Positions 1 to 9,281 of a stretch of DNA of 64,000 bases are shown one piece after another. A program made the position numbers and the translations under genes. The stretch's first letter is position 1. Every line of letters starts with the position of its first letter. A model generated the notes under the pieces. That model had not been told where the DNA came from, did not search any database, and worked only from the letters and a program-made list of their open reading frames with translations. Origin of the DNA: Ewingella sp049889095 (GTDB taxonomy: Bacteria; Pseudomonadota; Gammaproteobacteria; Enterobacterales; Enterobacteriaceae); assembly GCA_049889095.1 (NCBI GenBank), contig JBLJFK010000017.1. One strand, 5' to 3'.

Positions 1-1484
1 ATCCCATAAGCCTGGAAGATTGTGCGTACTTCGTGGGTATCGAGCTGCATCACTCCTTCGGCAAGAGCCTGGCTAATTAACCGATGTGCCTCATCGGTAT
101 TTTGTTGTAAACCGACGGGTAATGAAGGGGTTTCTTTTAGCTGCTTCTGATTGCGGCGATATTCGACCATGTGCATAAATGCCGTCACGGTGCCTTCAGG
201 AGTTCGGTAGGTCGGTATACCAGCTTCGGTAAAAAGTTTGCGCGCTTCCTGAGATGAATATTCGCCGCACCAGTTAGTCAGTACGGTCACGCGCTTGCCT
301 CGCGGATGCTTCTGCAACGCGGCGATCACCTGCTCAGCCGTGACGGTACCATGCGCAGCAGCGCTTGGCGCGTGGATAATCAGCAAGGCATCGTAGTCGG
401 TATTGTCTAGCAGCGAAGTAAGTACTGACTGATAGCGTAGCGGTGTCGCATCATCGTGCAAGTCGAGCGGGTTCGATATCACAATGCTCTCCGGTAATAC
501 GGCGCGTAATGCCACAGCAGTTTCATGACTAATAGCAGCCAGCTTACCGTTGCGTGACAGCAGTTGATCAAGTGCCATTGCCGCAGGTGCAGCTCCGTTG
601 CTAATAATAAGCAAGCGCTCACCTCGCAGAGGATGCATATGGCTCAGCGTTTCTACGGCGGAAAATAGTTCATGCGTATCCTGTACGCGCAACAGACCAG
701 CACGCTGGATGGCAGCGTCATAAGCAGCATCCAGACTCAGCGGGCTGTTGAGTAGTTTTTGCGCCTGCGCACTGCGGCCACTTTTAATCACCAGAATGGG
801 TTTGTTACGTGAGGCGCTGCGAGAGGCTGACAGAAAGCGGCGTGCATCACTGATATGTTCGAGATACAGCAGGATCGCGCTGGTTTTACTGTCGCGCGCC
901 AGAAAATCCAGCAAATCATCGACATCAATATCCAGACTGTTGCCCAGGGAAATAAAGTAGGAGAAACCAACGGCCCGCTGCTGTGCCCAGTCCAGAATTG
1001 TATTAGCAACAGCCGCTGACTGCGAAATAAACGCCAGTTTACCGGGCAGAATAGGGACCGGTGAAAAGCTGGCATTCAACCGCTGCCAGGGCGCCAGAAT
1101 CCCCAAACTGTTTGGTCCCAACAGGCGCATGTGAAAACGCTGGGCACAGGTTTTAAGCTCAGAAAACTGGAGCGGATGAGAAGAGAGCACAATGGCCGTT
1201 TTACAGCCGCGTTCCCCGAGCTGTTCCAGCAGCGCCAGATTACGGTCAGCACGGGTGCAGAGGATAGCCAAATCGGGGGTGATTGGCAGGTGCGCGACAT
1301 CCGGGTAGGCCAGTACGCCACAGACAGCCCGATAAGCAGGAGTGACTGGCAGAACCGGTCCATTGAACCCTCCCTCCAGCAAATTACGCATCATCAGATA
1401 ACCAGCGCGACCGGGTTTATCGCTCGCACCGAGTACCGCAATGGATTTAGGTCGTAATAGTGCTTCTAGTCCACGCTGGCTCAT
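1..1484 (-). CDS. pat: Protein lysine acetyltransferase Pat (YfiQ), N-terminal part
   Basis: Reading leftward from ATG at 1484, the protein begins MSQRGLEALLRPKSIAV-like and closely follows E. coli YfiQ/Pat (about 886 residues). Only about 494 residues are in the window; the C-terminal GNAT acetyltransferase domain lies beyond base 1. The visible part is the NDP-forming acyl-CoA synthetase-like region: a CoA-binding Rossmann fold, then a ligase-CoA-like domain, which is thought to be regulatory rather than catalytic in this family. In E. coli the enzyme acetylates and inactivates acetyl-CoA synthetase and other proteins. The next gene upstream on the same strand is tapT, only about 30 bases away, as in E. 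coli. No frameshift was seen in the visible part. Confidence 0.93.
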   Translation of the reverse strand, partial: MSQRGLEALLRPKSIAVLGASDKPGRAGYLMMRNLLEGGFNGPVLPVTPAYRAVCGVLAYPDVAHLPITPDLAILCTRADRNLALLEQLGERGCKTAIVLSSHPLQFSELKTCAQRFHMRLLGPNSLGILAPWQRLNASFSPVPILPGKLAFISQSAAVANTILDWAQQRAVGFSYFISLGNSLDIDVDDLLDFLARDSKTSAILLYLEHISDARRFLSASRSASRNKPILVIKSGRSAQAQKLLNSPLSLDAAYDAAIQRAGLLRVQDTHELFSAVETLSHMHPLRGERLLIISNGAAPAAMALDQLLSRNGKLAAISHETAVALRAVLPESIVISNPLDLHDDATPLRYQSVLTSLLDNTDYDALLIIHAPSAAAHGTVTAEQVIAALQKHPRGKRVTVLTNWCGEYSSQEARKLFTEAGIPTYRTPEGTVTAFMHMVEYRRNQKQLKETPSLPVGLQQNTDEAHRLISQALAEGVMQLDTHEVRTIFQAYG

Positions 1485-1514
1485 TTATCCTCCGGATATC
1501 AATTTGCATTGATT

Positions 1515-2219
1515 CTAGAGTGTTTCATTCTCTTTTGCTGTGAACTGATGCATCGGATAGTGGGGTTTTCCTGCCAGATACTGAGTGCGGAAATGCGTAA
1601 AGTGCCGCGACAGCCCCGCAGAGGCTTCAAGATCACCGGCTTTCTCCAGCAATACGACGGCGACTTCTGCGGTGCAATGAAATTCAGGGCGAGAGGCTTC
1701 ACGCAGGATATAGCGGGATCTGGCGCTGACATCCAGAGAAAAAACTGGCAAATTATCCAAATAGGGACTCTTGCGGAACATTTTGCGCGCTTCATTCCAG
1801 GTGCCATCCAGCATAACAAACAGAGGTGGTTTACTGCCCGATGGGACTTCGGTAAACACCTGCCGTGGCGGTTGAACGAAAGAGGCCGGAAAAACCACGT
1901 AAGGCTGACGGGATGGATCTGAAATTGCTTCGAACAGTGCTGGATTGGTTTGAGTGCGTGACCACATAAACGCCTGGGTATCCGGGAGAACGTCAGCAAT
2001 TAATCGACCCGTATTGCTGGGCTTCATCGGTTCCGTGTCATACATCACCAGACAAAAGCAACTGGCAGCTTGATGAATTTCACGAGCGGCACAGATACAG
2101 TTACGTTTAGGTAACAGGCAGGACTGGCAGCGAATAGCACGTGAGCCACGGGCAAGGAACGGACGGGTGGATTTAGCAAGGCGCTGCTCACGCAGGCGTA
2201 GAACGGCATTGTCTGACAT
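1515..2219 (-). CDS. tapT: tRNA-uridine aminocarboxypropyltransferase TapT (YfiP, DTW domain)
   Basis: A 234-residue DTW-domain protein nearly collinear with E. coli YfiP/TapT, which transfers the 3-amino-3-carboxypropyl group of SAM to U47 of tRNA (acp3U47). The DGTW signature sits at about residues 138-141, and the N-terminal cysteines at 31, 34, 41 and 43 look like a metal site. I chose the ATG at 2219 rather than 2225 because the E. coli protein starts at the matching residue (MTENAVL versus MSDNAVL). The gene sits between pat and trxC on the same strand, the conserved enterobacterial order. Confidence 0.93.
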   Translation of the reverse strand: MSDNAVLRLREQRLAKSTRPFLARGSRAIRCQSCLLPKRNCICAAREIHQAASCFCLVMYDTEPMKPSNTGRLIADVLPDTQAFMWSRTQTNPALFEAISDPSRQPYVVFPASFVQPPRQVFTEVPSGSKPPLFVMLDGTWNEARKMFRKSPYLDNLPVFSLDVSARSRYILREASRPEFHCTAEVAVVLLEKAGDLEASAGLSRHFTHFRTQYLAGKPHYPMHQFTAKENETL

Positions 2220-2366
2220 AAGCATTCCGCAGTTGCAAACCGGCTATTCTAAAGGGCGTTGAAGCGCAGGGATAGTAGCGTGTTAGCATAAAACGGCGGC
2301 CGGGCTAAAATAATAGGCCCGCTGATAGGCGGACCATTGGGCGTAGGTTTAATCCTGATTTATGCG

Positions 2367-2786
2367 TTACAATGATTCATTAAGCCAGTCGTTGAACGGT
2401 GCTTTTGGCATTGCGCCGCTCAGCATGTCGACCATTTTGCCTTCATTAAATACCATAATGGTCGGAATGCTGCGGATACGAAAACGTGCGCTCAGTTCAG
2501 GCTCAGTTTCCGTATTGACTTTAATGAAGCGGATCTTACCGGCTCGTTCCTGCGCGACATCTTCAAAGATCGGCGCGAAGTTAACGCAGGGTCCGCACCA
2601 CGGAGCCCAGAAGTCGATAACTACCGGCAAATCATCTTGTAGGTATTTATCCAGCGTACTTGTCGTGGCGTGAACTACTTCGCCTTCAAATAAGGGATGA
2701 CCGCAACGGCCGCATTTTGCGCCGTCGTTGATACGATCTTCAGGCAGGCTATTGGTGGCCTGGCATGATGTACAAATCGTATTCAT
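2367..2786 (-). CDS. trxC: Thioredoxin 2 (TrxC)
   Basis: A 139-residue thioredoxin with the N-terminal zinc-binding extension typical of TrxC: cysteines at 5, 8, 25 and 28. The WCGPC redox centre is at residues 63-67. The reading frame extends upstream to 2828, but ATG 2786 matches the E. coli TrxC start (MNTVC versus MNTIC). TrxC is a cytosolic disulfide reductase and is OxyR-controlled in E. coli; I did not identify an OxyR site here. It is divergent from yfiF, with a 234-base gap. Confidence 0.95.
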   Translation of the reverse strand: MNTICTSCQATNSLPEDRINDGAKCGRCGHPLFEGEVVHATTSTLDKYLQDDLPVVIDFWAPWCGPCVNFAPIFEDVAQERAGKIRFIKVNTETEPELSARFRIRSIPTIMVFNEGKMVDMLSGAMPKAPFNDWLNESL

Positions 2787-3020
2787 AAAATTAGCCTCTG
2801 CATTGCTCAATGGTGAGAATCGGATCAACCCGACACCAAAGCGTGTTGGACGACGGGGCTGACATGTTGCTTATATGTTGCCAGTATGAAGCCAAGCCAC
2901 CTGTCGGACAACGCGGTTTACTCAATGAATGCGATAGTTTTTAGCTTTTGGTCCAAAGCAAGTGGCTTACCACACAGACATCAGGTAATCTTCGCGCCCA
3001 GCGCGTAGGTGGAGAGAGAA

Positions 3021-4154
3021 ATGAACGATTCATTCAGTGGCAGAAACGGCAAAGTCAAAGTGATGTACGTCCGCAGTGACGACGACGGCGATAACCGCAA
3101 TAACGATAAACGTCCTTCTAACAATAAAGGACGTCCTGGCGAGAAGCCGCGTACCGGATCCCGTCCTGACGATGCCCGCCGCAATGAGCGTCGCAGCCCC
3201 GACACGCGTAGTGATTCCCGCGGTCCTGACACTCGTCGTGGCGATGCACGCCCGCAGCGTACAGGTCGTGATGCACCGCGCCCGGCGCGTTCTGACCGTG
3301 ACGATGACGGTCCGTATTCCTCACCGTGGAAAACTGTTTCCCGTGCACCGGACGACGAGTCTGTACCGGATCACGGCGGCATCAGCGGTAAAAGCTTTAT
3401 CGATCCCGAGCAACTGCGCCGTCAGCGTCAGGAAGAGACCCGTGTTTACGGTGAGAACGCCTGTCAGGCACTGTTTGCCAGCCGTCCGGACTCTATCGTG
3501 CGTGCCTGGTTTGTGCAGTCTGTGACGCCGCGTTTTCGCGAAGCGCTGCGCTGGATGGCAGCAAACCGCAAGGCTTATCACGTGGTCGAAGATGACGAAC
3601 TGGCCAAAGCCTCAGGCACAGACCATCACGGCGGTGTTTGCTTCCTGATTAAAAAGCGCCAGGGTCTGGATGCTGACACGTATCTGCAAACTGCACCGGC
3701 GAAAGACTGTGTGTTGGCGCTGGAAAATGTCGGTAACCCGCACAATCTCGGCGGCATTATGCGCAGCTGTGCACACTTTGGTGTTAACGGTTTAGTGGTT
3801 CAGGATCCGGCCCTGCTGGAATCTGGTGCTGCAGTGCGTACCGCTGAAGGCGGCGCGGAACATATCAAAGCCATCAGCGCTGATAACTTCCTTGACGTGC
3901 TGGCTAGTTTCCGTAAAGCCGGTTACACCATCGTCACCACTTCAAGCCATAAAGGAACGGTACTCGGTAAGGCGGAACTGCCTGCCAAAATGGTGCTGGT
4001 GCTGGGTGAAGAGAGTGATGGCTTGTCTGATAGTGCATGGCAGCAGGGTGATATCAACGTCTCTATCGGTGGTACCGGTAAAGTAGAAAGTCTGAATGTT
4101 TCTGTCGCGACCGGTATTTTGCTGGCTGACTGGTGGCGTCAGAACCACGCGTAA
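3021..4154 (+). CDS. yfiF: Putative SPOUT tRNA/rRNA methyltransferase YfiF
   Basis: A 377-residue protein orthologous to E. coli YfiF. Residues 1 to about 105 are a highly charged, Arg/Asp/Gly-rich low-complexity region, probably disordered and longer than in E. coli. A SpoU substrate-binding domain follows (about 125-200), then a SpoU/TrmH methyltransferase fold with ENVGNPHNLGGIMRS (motif 1), VLGEESDGL (motif 2) and LNVSVATG (motif 3), so the SAM-binding knot motifs look intact. ATG 3021 is preceded by a GGAG-containing site and matches the E. coli start; an in-frame GTG at 3009 is less likely. The RNA target is not known to me. Confidence 0.9.
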   Translation: MNDSFSGRNGKVKVMYVRSDDDGDNRNNDKRPSNNKGRPGEKPRTGSRPDDARRNERRSPDTRSDSRGPDTRRGDARPQRTGRDAPRPARSDRDDDGPYSSPWKTVSRAPDDESVPDHGGISGKSFIDPEQLRRQRQEETRVYGENACQALFASRPDSIVRAWFVQSVTPRFREALRWMAANRKAYHVVEDDELAKASGTDHHGGVCFLIKKRQGLDADTYLQTAPAKDCVLALENVGNPHNLGGIMRSCAHFGVNGLVVQDPALLESGAAVRTAEGGAEHIKAISADNFLDVLASFRKAGYTIVTTSSHKGTVLGKAELPAKMVLVLGEESDGLSDSAWQQGDINVSIGGTGKVESLNVSVATGILLADWWRQNHA

Positions 4155-4189
4155 TCCTCAGAACATTTTCTCGCGATAATCACCATAAA

Positions 4190-4217
4190 AAAACGGACGC
4201 CTCCAGGGCGTCCGTTT
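4190..4217. terminator. Bidirectional terminator between yfiF and emrB
   Basis: A hairpin with an 11-base-pair stem (AAACGGACGCC / GGCGTCCGTTT) and a 5-base loop. It has A-rich sequence on the left and T-rich sequence on the right, so it can serve both convergent genes. Confidence 0.85.
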
Positions 4218-4256
4218 TGCTTTCAGCGGTCAGTCAAGTGTCCGGCGAAACGCAAT

Positions 4257-5801
4257 TTAGTGCGCACCTCCACCCTCTTTACTGCCTCCCGCACCACCGA
4301 ACGGCGGTCGGGCGAACCAGATTAAAACCAGCAATATCAGGAATGCTCCACCGGATAACCAGAAAATCTCATTGGCAGAAATGATTAGCCCCTGATTGGT
4401 TATCTCCCGCGCTATCCAACCTGACGCCTGCTGATGGCTCATTCCCATCCCTTCAAGTTGAGCATAGGTTTGCTGCGCCACCGGGTTAAACGGCGTGATA
4501 TTTTCCGATAACTGCGCATGATGCAGTGATTCACGGTCTGCCCACATGGTGGTGGTTATTGAGGTACCGATCGAGCCTGCCAATGTTCGGATGAAGTTCG
4601 ACAGGCTTGATGCCGCTGCCATGCGTTCTGGCGGTAGTCCGGACAGAATGATGGTGGTCAGTGGCATAAAGAAGCAGCCCACGGCGAAGCCCTGGAAAAA
4701 CTGTGGCCACGCCGACGCACCAAAATCCATCCCAGGTTCAAATGTATAAGCTCGCCAGTAGAAGCACACTGCGTACATGATAAAGCTGAAAGTGATCAGT
4801 TTGCGCATGTCGAGACGGTGAGCGAACCGGCCAATGATCGGCGACATGACCACCGGCAGGATCCCTACCGGGGCTGATGCCAGGCCGGCCCAGGTTGCTG
4901 TATAACCATAGACCTCCTGCAGCAGCTGCGGCAGCAGAACTATCGCGCCGAAGTACAGCATATAGGCCAGACTGATACACAACACGCCAATGGTGAAGTT
5001 TCTCGACTTGAACAGTGACAGATCAACAATGGGGTGATCGTCAGTCAGCTCCCAGACGACCAGGAAGCAAAGCGCCACCACCGCCACGGCGGCAAGCACG
5101 ATAATTTCCGTGGAGTTAAACCAGTCCAGCTCTTTACCGCGGTCAAGCATTACTTGCAAACAGCCGATCCCGAGCACCAGCAATACCAATCCGACGCTGT
5201 CGATAGGGCGTATCTGCGTAGGCGTTTCACGTCCTTTTAGCGTTCTCAATGTCAGCACGACAACAACAATGGCGATCGGCACGTTGATGAAGAAGATCCA
5301 ACCCCAGTGGAAGTTATCACTGATATAACCGCCGAGGATCGGGCCACAGATAGGCGCCACGATCACCGTCATCGACCAGAGCGCTAAGGCGGTACTTCGC
5401 TTGGCCGGAGGATAGTTATTCAGTAACAGACTTTGCGACAACGGGATCAGTGGACCTGCCACCACGCCTTGTAACACACGGAAGAAAATCAACATTTCCA
5501 GGCTATTAGACATTCCGCATAGCCAGGAAGCGATGGCAAACAGTACCGTAGACCACAGGAACAGTTTGACCTCACCGATGCGCTTCGCCAGCCAGCCGGT
5601 GATCGGGATCGAGATAGCGTTGGCAACCCCGAAAGACGTGATAACCCAGGTACCCTGTGAGTTCGAGGCACCCAGATTCCCGGCAATGGTTGGGATCGCC
5701 ACGTTCGCGATAGTGGAATCCAGCACCTGCATAAACGTGGCCATGGACAATGCTACTGTCATCCAGGCCAGTGGTGCGCCTACCAGCGGTTTATTTGCCA
5801 C
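4257..5801 (-). CDS. emrB: Multidrug efflux MFS transporter EmrB
   Basis: A 514-residue DHA2-family major facilitator (14 membrane segments) nearly collinear with E. coli EmrB (512 residues). It carries motif C (GPILGGYISD region), the N-terminal signature LDSTIANVAIPTIAGNLG and a Gly-rich C-terminus ending GGGAH. It is the inner-membrane pump of the EmrA-EmrB-TolC system, which exports hydrophobic drugs and uncouplers. It lies 17 bases downstream of emrA on the same strand, and the shared terminator at 4190-4217 ends the operon. Confidence 0.96.
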   Translation of the reverse strand: MANKPLVGAPLAWMTVALSMATFMQVLDSTIANVAIPTIAGNLGASNSQGTWVITSFGVANAISIPITGWLAKRIGEVKLFLWSTVLFAIASWLCGMSNSLEMLIFFRVLQGVVAGPLIPLSQSLLLNNYPPAKRSTALALWSMTVIVAPICGPILGGYISDNFHWGWIFFINVPIAIVVVVLTLRTLKGRETPTQIRPIDSVGLVLLVLGIGCLQVMLDRGKELDWFNSTEIIVLAAVAVVALCFLVVWELTDDHPIVDLSLFKSRNFTIGVLCISLAYMLYFGAIVLLPQLLQEVYGYTATWAGLASAPVGILPVVMSPIIGRFAHRLDMRKLITFSFIMYAVCFYWRAYTFEPGMDFGASAWPQFFQGFAVGCFFMPLTTIILSGLPPERMAAASSLSNFIRTLAGSIGTSITTTMWADRESLHHAQLSENITPFNPVAQQTYAQLEGMGMSHQQASGWIAREITNQGLIISANEIFWLSGGAFLILLVLIWFARPPFGGAGGSKEGGGAH

Positions 5802-5818
5802 AGAGGCCTCCGGCGGTT

Positions 5819-7015
5819 TTAGCCTGCATTGGCGTTAATGACATCAGTAATGATGGCGTCAACTGGCGCCAGATCTAGCATCAGTGCGGTGGTCTGATAC
5901 AGGGGCTCTGTACGTACTTTATCGGCCAGCACCAGACCGTTGAGATCTTGGGTATCCACCGTCACCAGCGCGGACAAACCGATACGCAGGGGATGCTTCG
6001 CTACCTGCTTGTCATCCAGTTCAATACGCACCGGCAGACGCTGAACCACTTTGATCCAGTTGCCGGTAGCATTCTGTGCCGGTAACAGCGAGAACGCGCC
6101 GCCGGTGCCCATATCCATCCCCACCACTTTGCCTGTATATGTCACATCATCGCCGTATATATCACTGACGACGGTGGCTGACTGGCCAATACGCATATTG
6201 GCGACTTGCGTCTCTTTGAAGTTGGCATCAACCCAAACGTGATTGGCTGGAACCACCGCCATCAGCGCAGTTCCCGATGTGATCTGCTGACCAATCTGTA
6301 CCGAACGACGTGAAACATATCCGTCAATAGGACTGACCACGCGGGTACGTTGCAACGCCAACCAGGCGTCGCGCACCTGCGCTGCTGCCTGCAAGACCTG
6401 CGGTTGTTTATCGACCGGCGTGCTCAGTACCATCGCTTGGTTGGCGTTGTATTGTTGCACCGCTACGTCGAACTGAGCTTTAGCGATGTCAACGGCATCA
6501 TGCGAATGTTGCAGCTCTTCACGGCCGATAGCAGCGGCATTACCCAATATCACGCGGCGCTTCAGGTCAGTTTGCGCCTGCTGTAACTGAGTTTGGCGCA
6601 GGGCCACATTGGCTTGATATTGACGGCCATTAATGATCAGTTGGTGAGTCTGGCGCACGCTGGTGGCCAGAGCGGTTTTGGCCCGATCGAATGCTTGTTC
6701 GGCATCGGTTGGGTCCAGTACCACTAATGTGTCGCCTTTTTTGACGAAGTCGGTGCTGTCGAAATTCACACTGGTTACACTGCCTGAAACCTGCGCCATG
6801 ATTTGCACTTGGTTGCCGGCGACATACGAGTCATCGGTACTCTGGAAATGACGTAGCACCAGCAGCCAATAAATCAGGTAGGCGATGGCGATAATGACAA
6901 AAATGCCTGTTAAGAACAGTAATGCAATTTTGCGTGATTTCTTTTTGTTATTAGGCTGTTTTACAACAACCGAATCCTGCGGTGGTGTCGCCTGAATGTC
7001 CGCATTTTCGCTCAT
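5819..7015 (-). CDS. emrA: Multidrug efflux membrane fusion protein EmrA
   Basis: A 398-residue HlyD-family adaptor: a short cytoplasmic N-terminus, one membrane helix at about 30-52, a biotinyl-lipoyl half-motif (QVSGSVTSV), a coiled-coil hairpin at about 125-215, then a beta-barrel region. It links EmrB to TolC across the periplasm. The frame continues upstream to 7144, but ATG 7015 matches E. coli EmrA (MSANAE versus MSENAD) and has GGAG upstream. It is in an operon with mprA, 221 bases upstream, and emrB downstream. Confidence 0.95.
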   Translation of the reverse strand: MSENADIQATPPQDSVVVKQPNNKKKSRKIALLFLTGIFVIIAIAYLIYWLLVLRHFQSTDDSYVAGNQVQIMAQVSGSVTSVNFDSTDFVKKGDTLVVLDPTDAEQAFDRAKTALATSVRQTHQLIINGRQYQANVALRQTQLQQAQTDLKRRVILGNAAAIGREELQHSHDAVDIAKAQFDVAVQQYNANQAMVLSTPVDKQPQVLQAAAQVRDAWLALQRTRVVSPIDGYVSRRSVQIGQQITSGTALMAVVPANHVWVDANFKETQVANMRIGQSATVVSDIYGDDVTYTGKVVGMDMGTGGAFSLLPAQNATGNWIKVVQRLPVRIELDDKQVAKHPLRIGLSALVTVDTQDLNGLVLADKVRTEPLYQTTALMLDLAPVDAIITDVINANAG

Positions 7016-7236
7016 GATTTTCTCCACACTGAGTCTTGTTTTTATTTTTGATCCTTTACATAACCGGTCTGCGGAAATGTGTGGATTTGCATAATTATTG
7101 GTTTTGACTGTCCAGCAGGGTTGACTGCGGTGCGATGTTTTCACTTGAGGCGCAGCCCGCCGAATATAAAACGGCGAACCGTGGCGTAAACCCCCAGCTG
7201 GCTTGGAGTGACATGTATGGGTTACCTGAGCAGAAA

Positions 7237-7758
7237 TTAGAGTAGTTGTTGCGTAGTGACATCCATCTGATCGAGGCGAACTAATAGCTTACGAGTCAGG
7301 ATTTCCAACTGTTTCTGTTCATCAGTGTCGAGAGTTGACCAGAGAAGATGCAGGCACTTATGTTGAGGCGGCAGAACCTTCTGAATAAAGGCTTCCCCGT
7401 TTGGCGTCAGATGCAAATGCAGGCATCGGCGATCGTTATCGCTTTCGCGGCGTTCTATCCAGCCGCGCTTCTCCAGTTCATCTGCAATTCGCGTGGCATT
7501 AGTGCGTGAAGAACCCAGCGCAGTGCTCAGCTCTGATGGCTGAATACTGTGGCTTTCCTGCGAATCAAGCGTCAATAAGGCCATAAACAGGGTTTCATTA
7601 ATCCCCTGTGCTTTTAGCATCTTATTACGATTTTCCAGCAATTTACTTTGCATATGCATACAGAGTCGGGTGAGAAGAATTTCCTGATAAGGGAAATCTT
7701 TCTGTTTTTTTGCCCGGAAATTTAACATGTTTTCAATTGGTGCGAAGGAGCTGTTCAT
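7237..7758 (-). CDS. mprA: MarR-family repressor MprA (EmrR)
   Basis: A 173-residue MarR-type winged-helix regulator, very close to E. coli MprA/EmrR; the block FPYQEILLTRLCMHMQSK is conserved, as are the recognition helix (SSRTNATRIADELEKRG) and the wing (ERRESDNDRRC). In E. coli it represses its own emrRAB operon and is released by hydrophobic drugs. Start ATG 7758 fits the E. coli N-terminus (MDSSFTPIE versus MNSSFAPIE). An inverted repeat just upstream (7776-7795) is a candidate operator. Confidence 0.95.
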   Translation of the reverse strand: MNSSFAPIENMLNFRAKKQKDFPYQEILLTRLCMHMQSKLLENRNKMLKAQGINETLFMALLTLDSQESHSIQPSELSTALGSSRTNATRIADELEKRGWIERRESDNDRRCLHLHLTPNGEAFIQKVLPPQHKCLHLLWSTLDTDEQKQLEILTRKLLVRLDQMDVTTQQLL

Positions 7759-7775
7759 GACGAGAAACCTCATTA

Positions 7776-7795
7776 GTTACGAATGACATAGTAAC
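7776..7795. promoter_or_regulatory. Candidate MprA operator upstream of mprA
   Basis: An inverted repeat GTTAC-N10-GTAAC begins 18 bases upstream of the mprA start. MarR proteins usually bind such imperfect palindromes over their own promoters. The assignment rests on position and symmetry only. A second palindrome, AAATACT-N8-AGTATTT, is at 7876-7897 in the same gap. Confidence 0.4.
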
Positions 7796-7952
7796 GATAG
7801 TAATTAATGATATCAATATTAGGAACCCTTAAGGCTTTAACATTAAGTGTGATCCATAACAAAGGTGAATTATTCAAATACTAATATATGAGTATTTTGT
7901 ACCAGATCATGACAAAAGCGCTTTTCCAGTGGCCTGAATCCAGCACAGCTCA

Positions 7953-9137
7953 TCAGACCATTTTATGTTTATGGCCAGACCACCAGGTCAGCAAATTGAG
8001 CCCGCTCATGACGACGCCAGCTGCTGATACGCAGTACCAGCCACCCCACTGAAATGCGGACGCAGACACCAGCGAGCCTATGGCACCGCCGATAAAATAG
8101 GTGGTCATGTAACCGGCAGTGAGGCGGTTACGCGCTTCCGGCATCGACTTATAGATGACACTCTGATTGGTGATGTGGACTCCCTGAACCGCCAGATCCA
8201 GTAAAATAATGCCGACGATTAATGCAATCACCGAGTGTTGACCATAGGCAATGGCAGCCCATGACAACAGCAATAAAATCAGTCCGATGGTCGTGGTCAG
8301 ATGGGCCTTGCCCTTATCCGCCAGTTGCCCGGCGCGGGTGGCGGCCAGCGCGCCTGCGGCACCGACCAGACCAAACAGGCCAATCACGCCTTCAGAGTAG
8401 TGATACGCAGGGCCCGCCAGCAAAAATGCCATGGATGTCCACAGGATACTGAAGTTAGCGAAAGAGAATAGGCCGAGTAATGCGCGGGTACGCAGCACTG
8501 GCGTGTGCAAAAACAGGCTAAAAATAGATTTAAGTAATTGCGGATAATTCAGTCCGGTATGCTGTTTATGCACTGGCAGACGACGCCACAGGATCAGCGC
8601 CATCGCCAACATCAGCGCACTGGCCACCCAGTAAACGGTACGCCAGCCACCCAGAGTTGCCAGCAAGCCGGCCACGGTGCGTGCCAGCAAAATCCCCAGC
8701 AGCAGGCCAGACATAATCAGCCCGACTACTTTGCCGCGCCGTTCAGGCTCCGCCAGCGTAGCGGCCAGTGGTACCAGAATCTGAGCCACCACCGAAAACA
8801 AGCCGGTAAGTGCGGTCCCGATCAGCATGATCGACAGCGTGGGTGCCATCGCGGTGATCAGCAGACCGGCGGCGGACAGAATGGTCATCACCACGATAAG
8901 ACTGCGGCGTTCAAACATATCGCCAAGCGGCACCAGGAACATCAGACCAAAAGCGTAGCCGAGCTGAGCAATCGTGACGATAAAACCGGCTTGATTGACG
9001 GAAAGATCAAAAGCCCTGGCAATAGTTTCCAGCAAAGGCTGAGGATAGTAGTTACTGGCGACGGCCAGACCGGTGGCGACGGCCATCAGAATGATCAGCC
9101 CCGGCGTGAGTGGAGAGTGTTGGGTCGAATTTTGCAT
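7953..9137 (-). CDS. MFS transporter (YgaY-like, sugar-efflux type)
   Basis: A 394-residue, 12-helix major facilitator. Motif A-like sequence (PLGDMFERRSL) follows helix 2, with a second half-repeat motif near AGQLADKGKAH. ATG 9137 was chosen; the frame opens upstream to 9239 but that extension is non-hydrophobic and lacks family similarity. The E. coli counterpart near emrR-proX is the transporter pseudogene ygaY; here the gene is intact. It is divergent from the adjacent LysR gene (144-base gap), which probably controls it. The substrate is unknown. Confidence 0.8.
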   Translation of the reverse strand: MQNSTQHSPLTPGLIILMAVATGLAVASNYYPQPLLETIARAFDLSVNQAGFIVTIAQLGYAFGLMFLVPLGDMFERRSLIVVMTILSAAGLLITAMAPTLSIMLIGTALTGLFSVVAQILVPLAATLAEPERRGKVVGLIMSGLLLGILLARTVAGLLATLGGWRTVYWVASALMLAMALILWRRLPVHKQHTGLNYPQLLKSIFSLFLHTPVLRTRALLGLFSFANFSILWTSMAFLLAGPAYHYSEGVIGLFGLVGAAGALAATRAGQLADKGKAHLTTTIGLILLLLSWAAIAYGQHSVIALIVGIILLDLAVQGVHITNQSVIYKSMPEARNRLTAGYMTTYFIGGAIGSLVSASAFQWGGWYCVSAAGVVMSGLNLLTWWSGHKHKMV

Positions 9138-9281
9138 GATTTTTTTTCGTTTTAAATAAAGCGGCAGGTTGTTGTTAAACATCGGCATCGCATGAGTGGG
9201 ATGCCGCGAAGTATCGCTCAGCCATAAATAGTAAACCAATGTATAATTTTCATCTCAACTATCTCATTTCGCGATGAATCG

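Noticed and set aside
2981..3581. Open frames on both strands inside the 5' part of yfiF
   Set aside because: They are shadows produced by the GC-rich, repetitive Arg/Asp codons of the YfiF low-complexity region; none has a family match.
9133..9239. N-terminal extension of the MFS gene to 9239
   Set aside because: The added 34 residues are non-hydrophobic and lie over the divergent promoter region; ATG 9137 fits the family.
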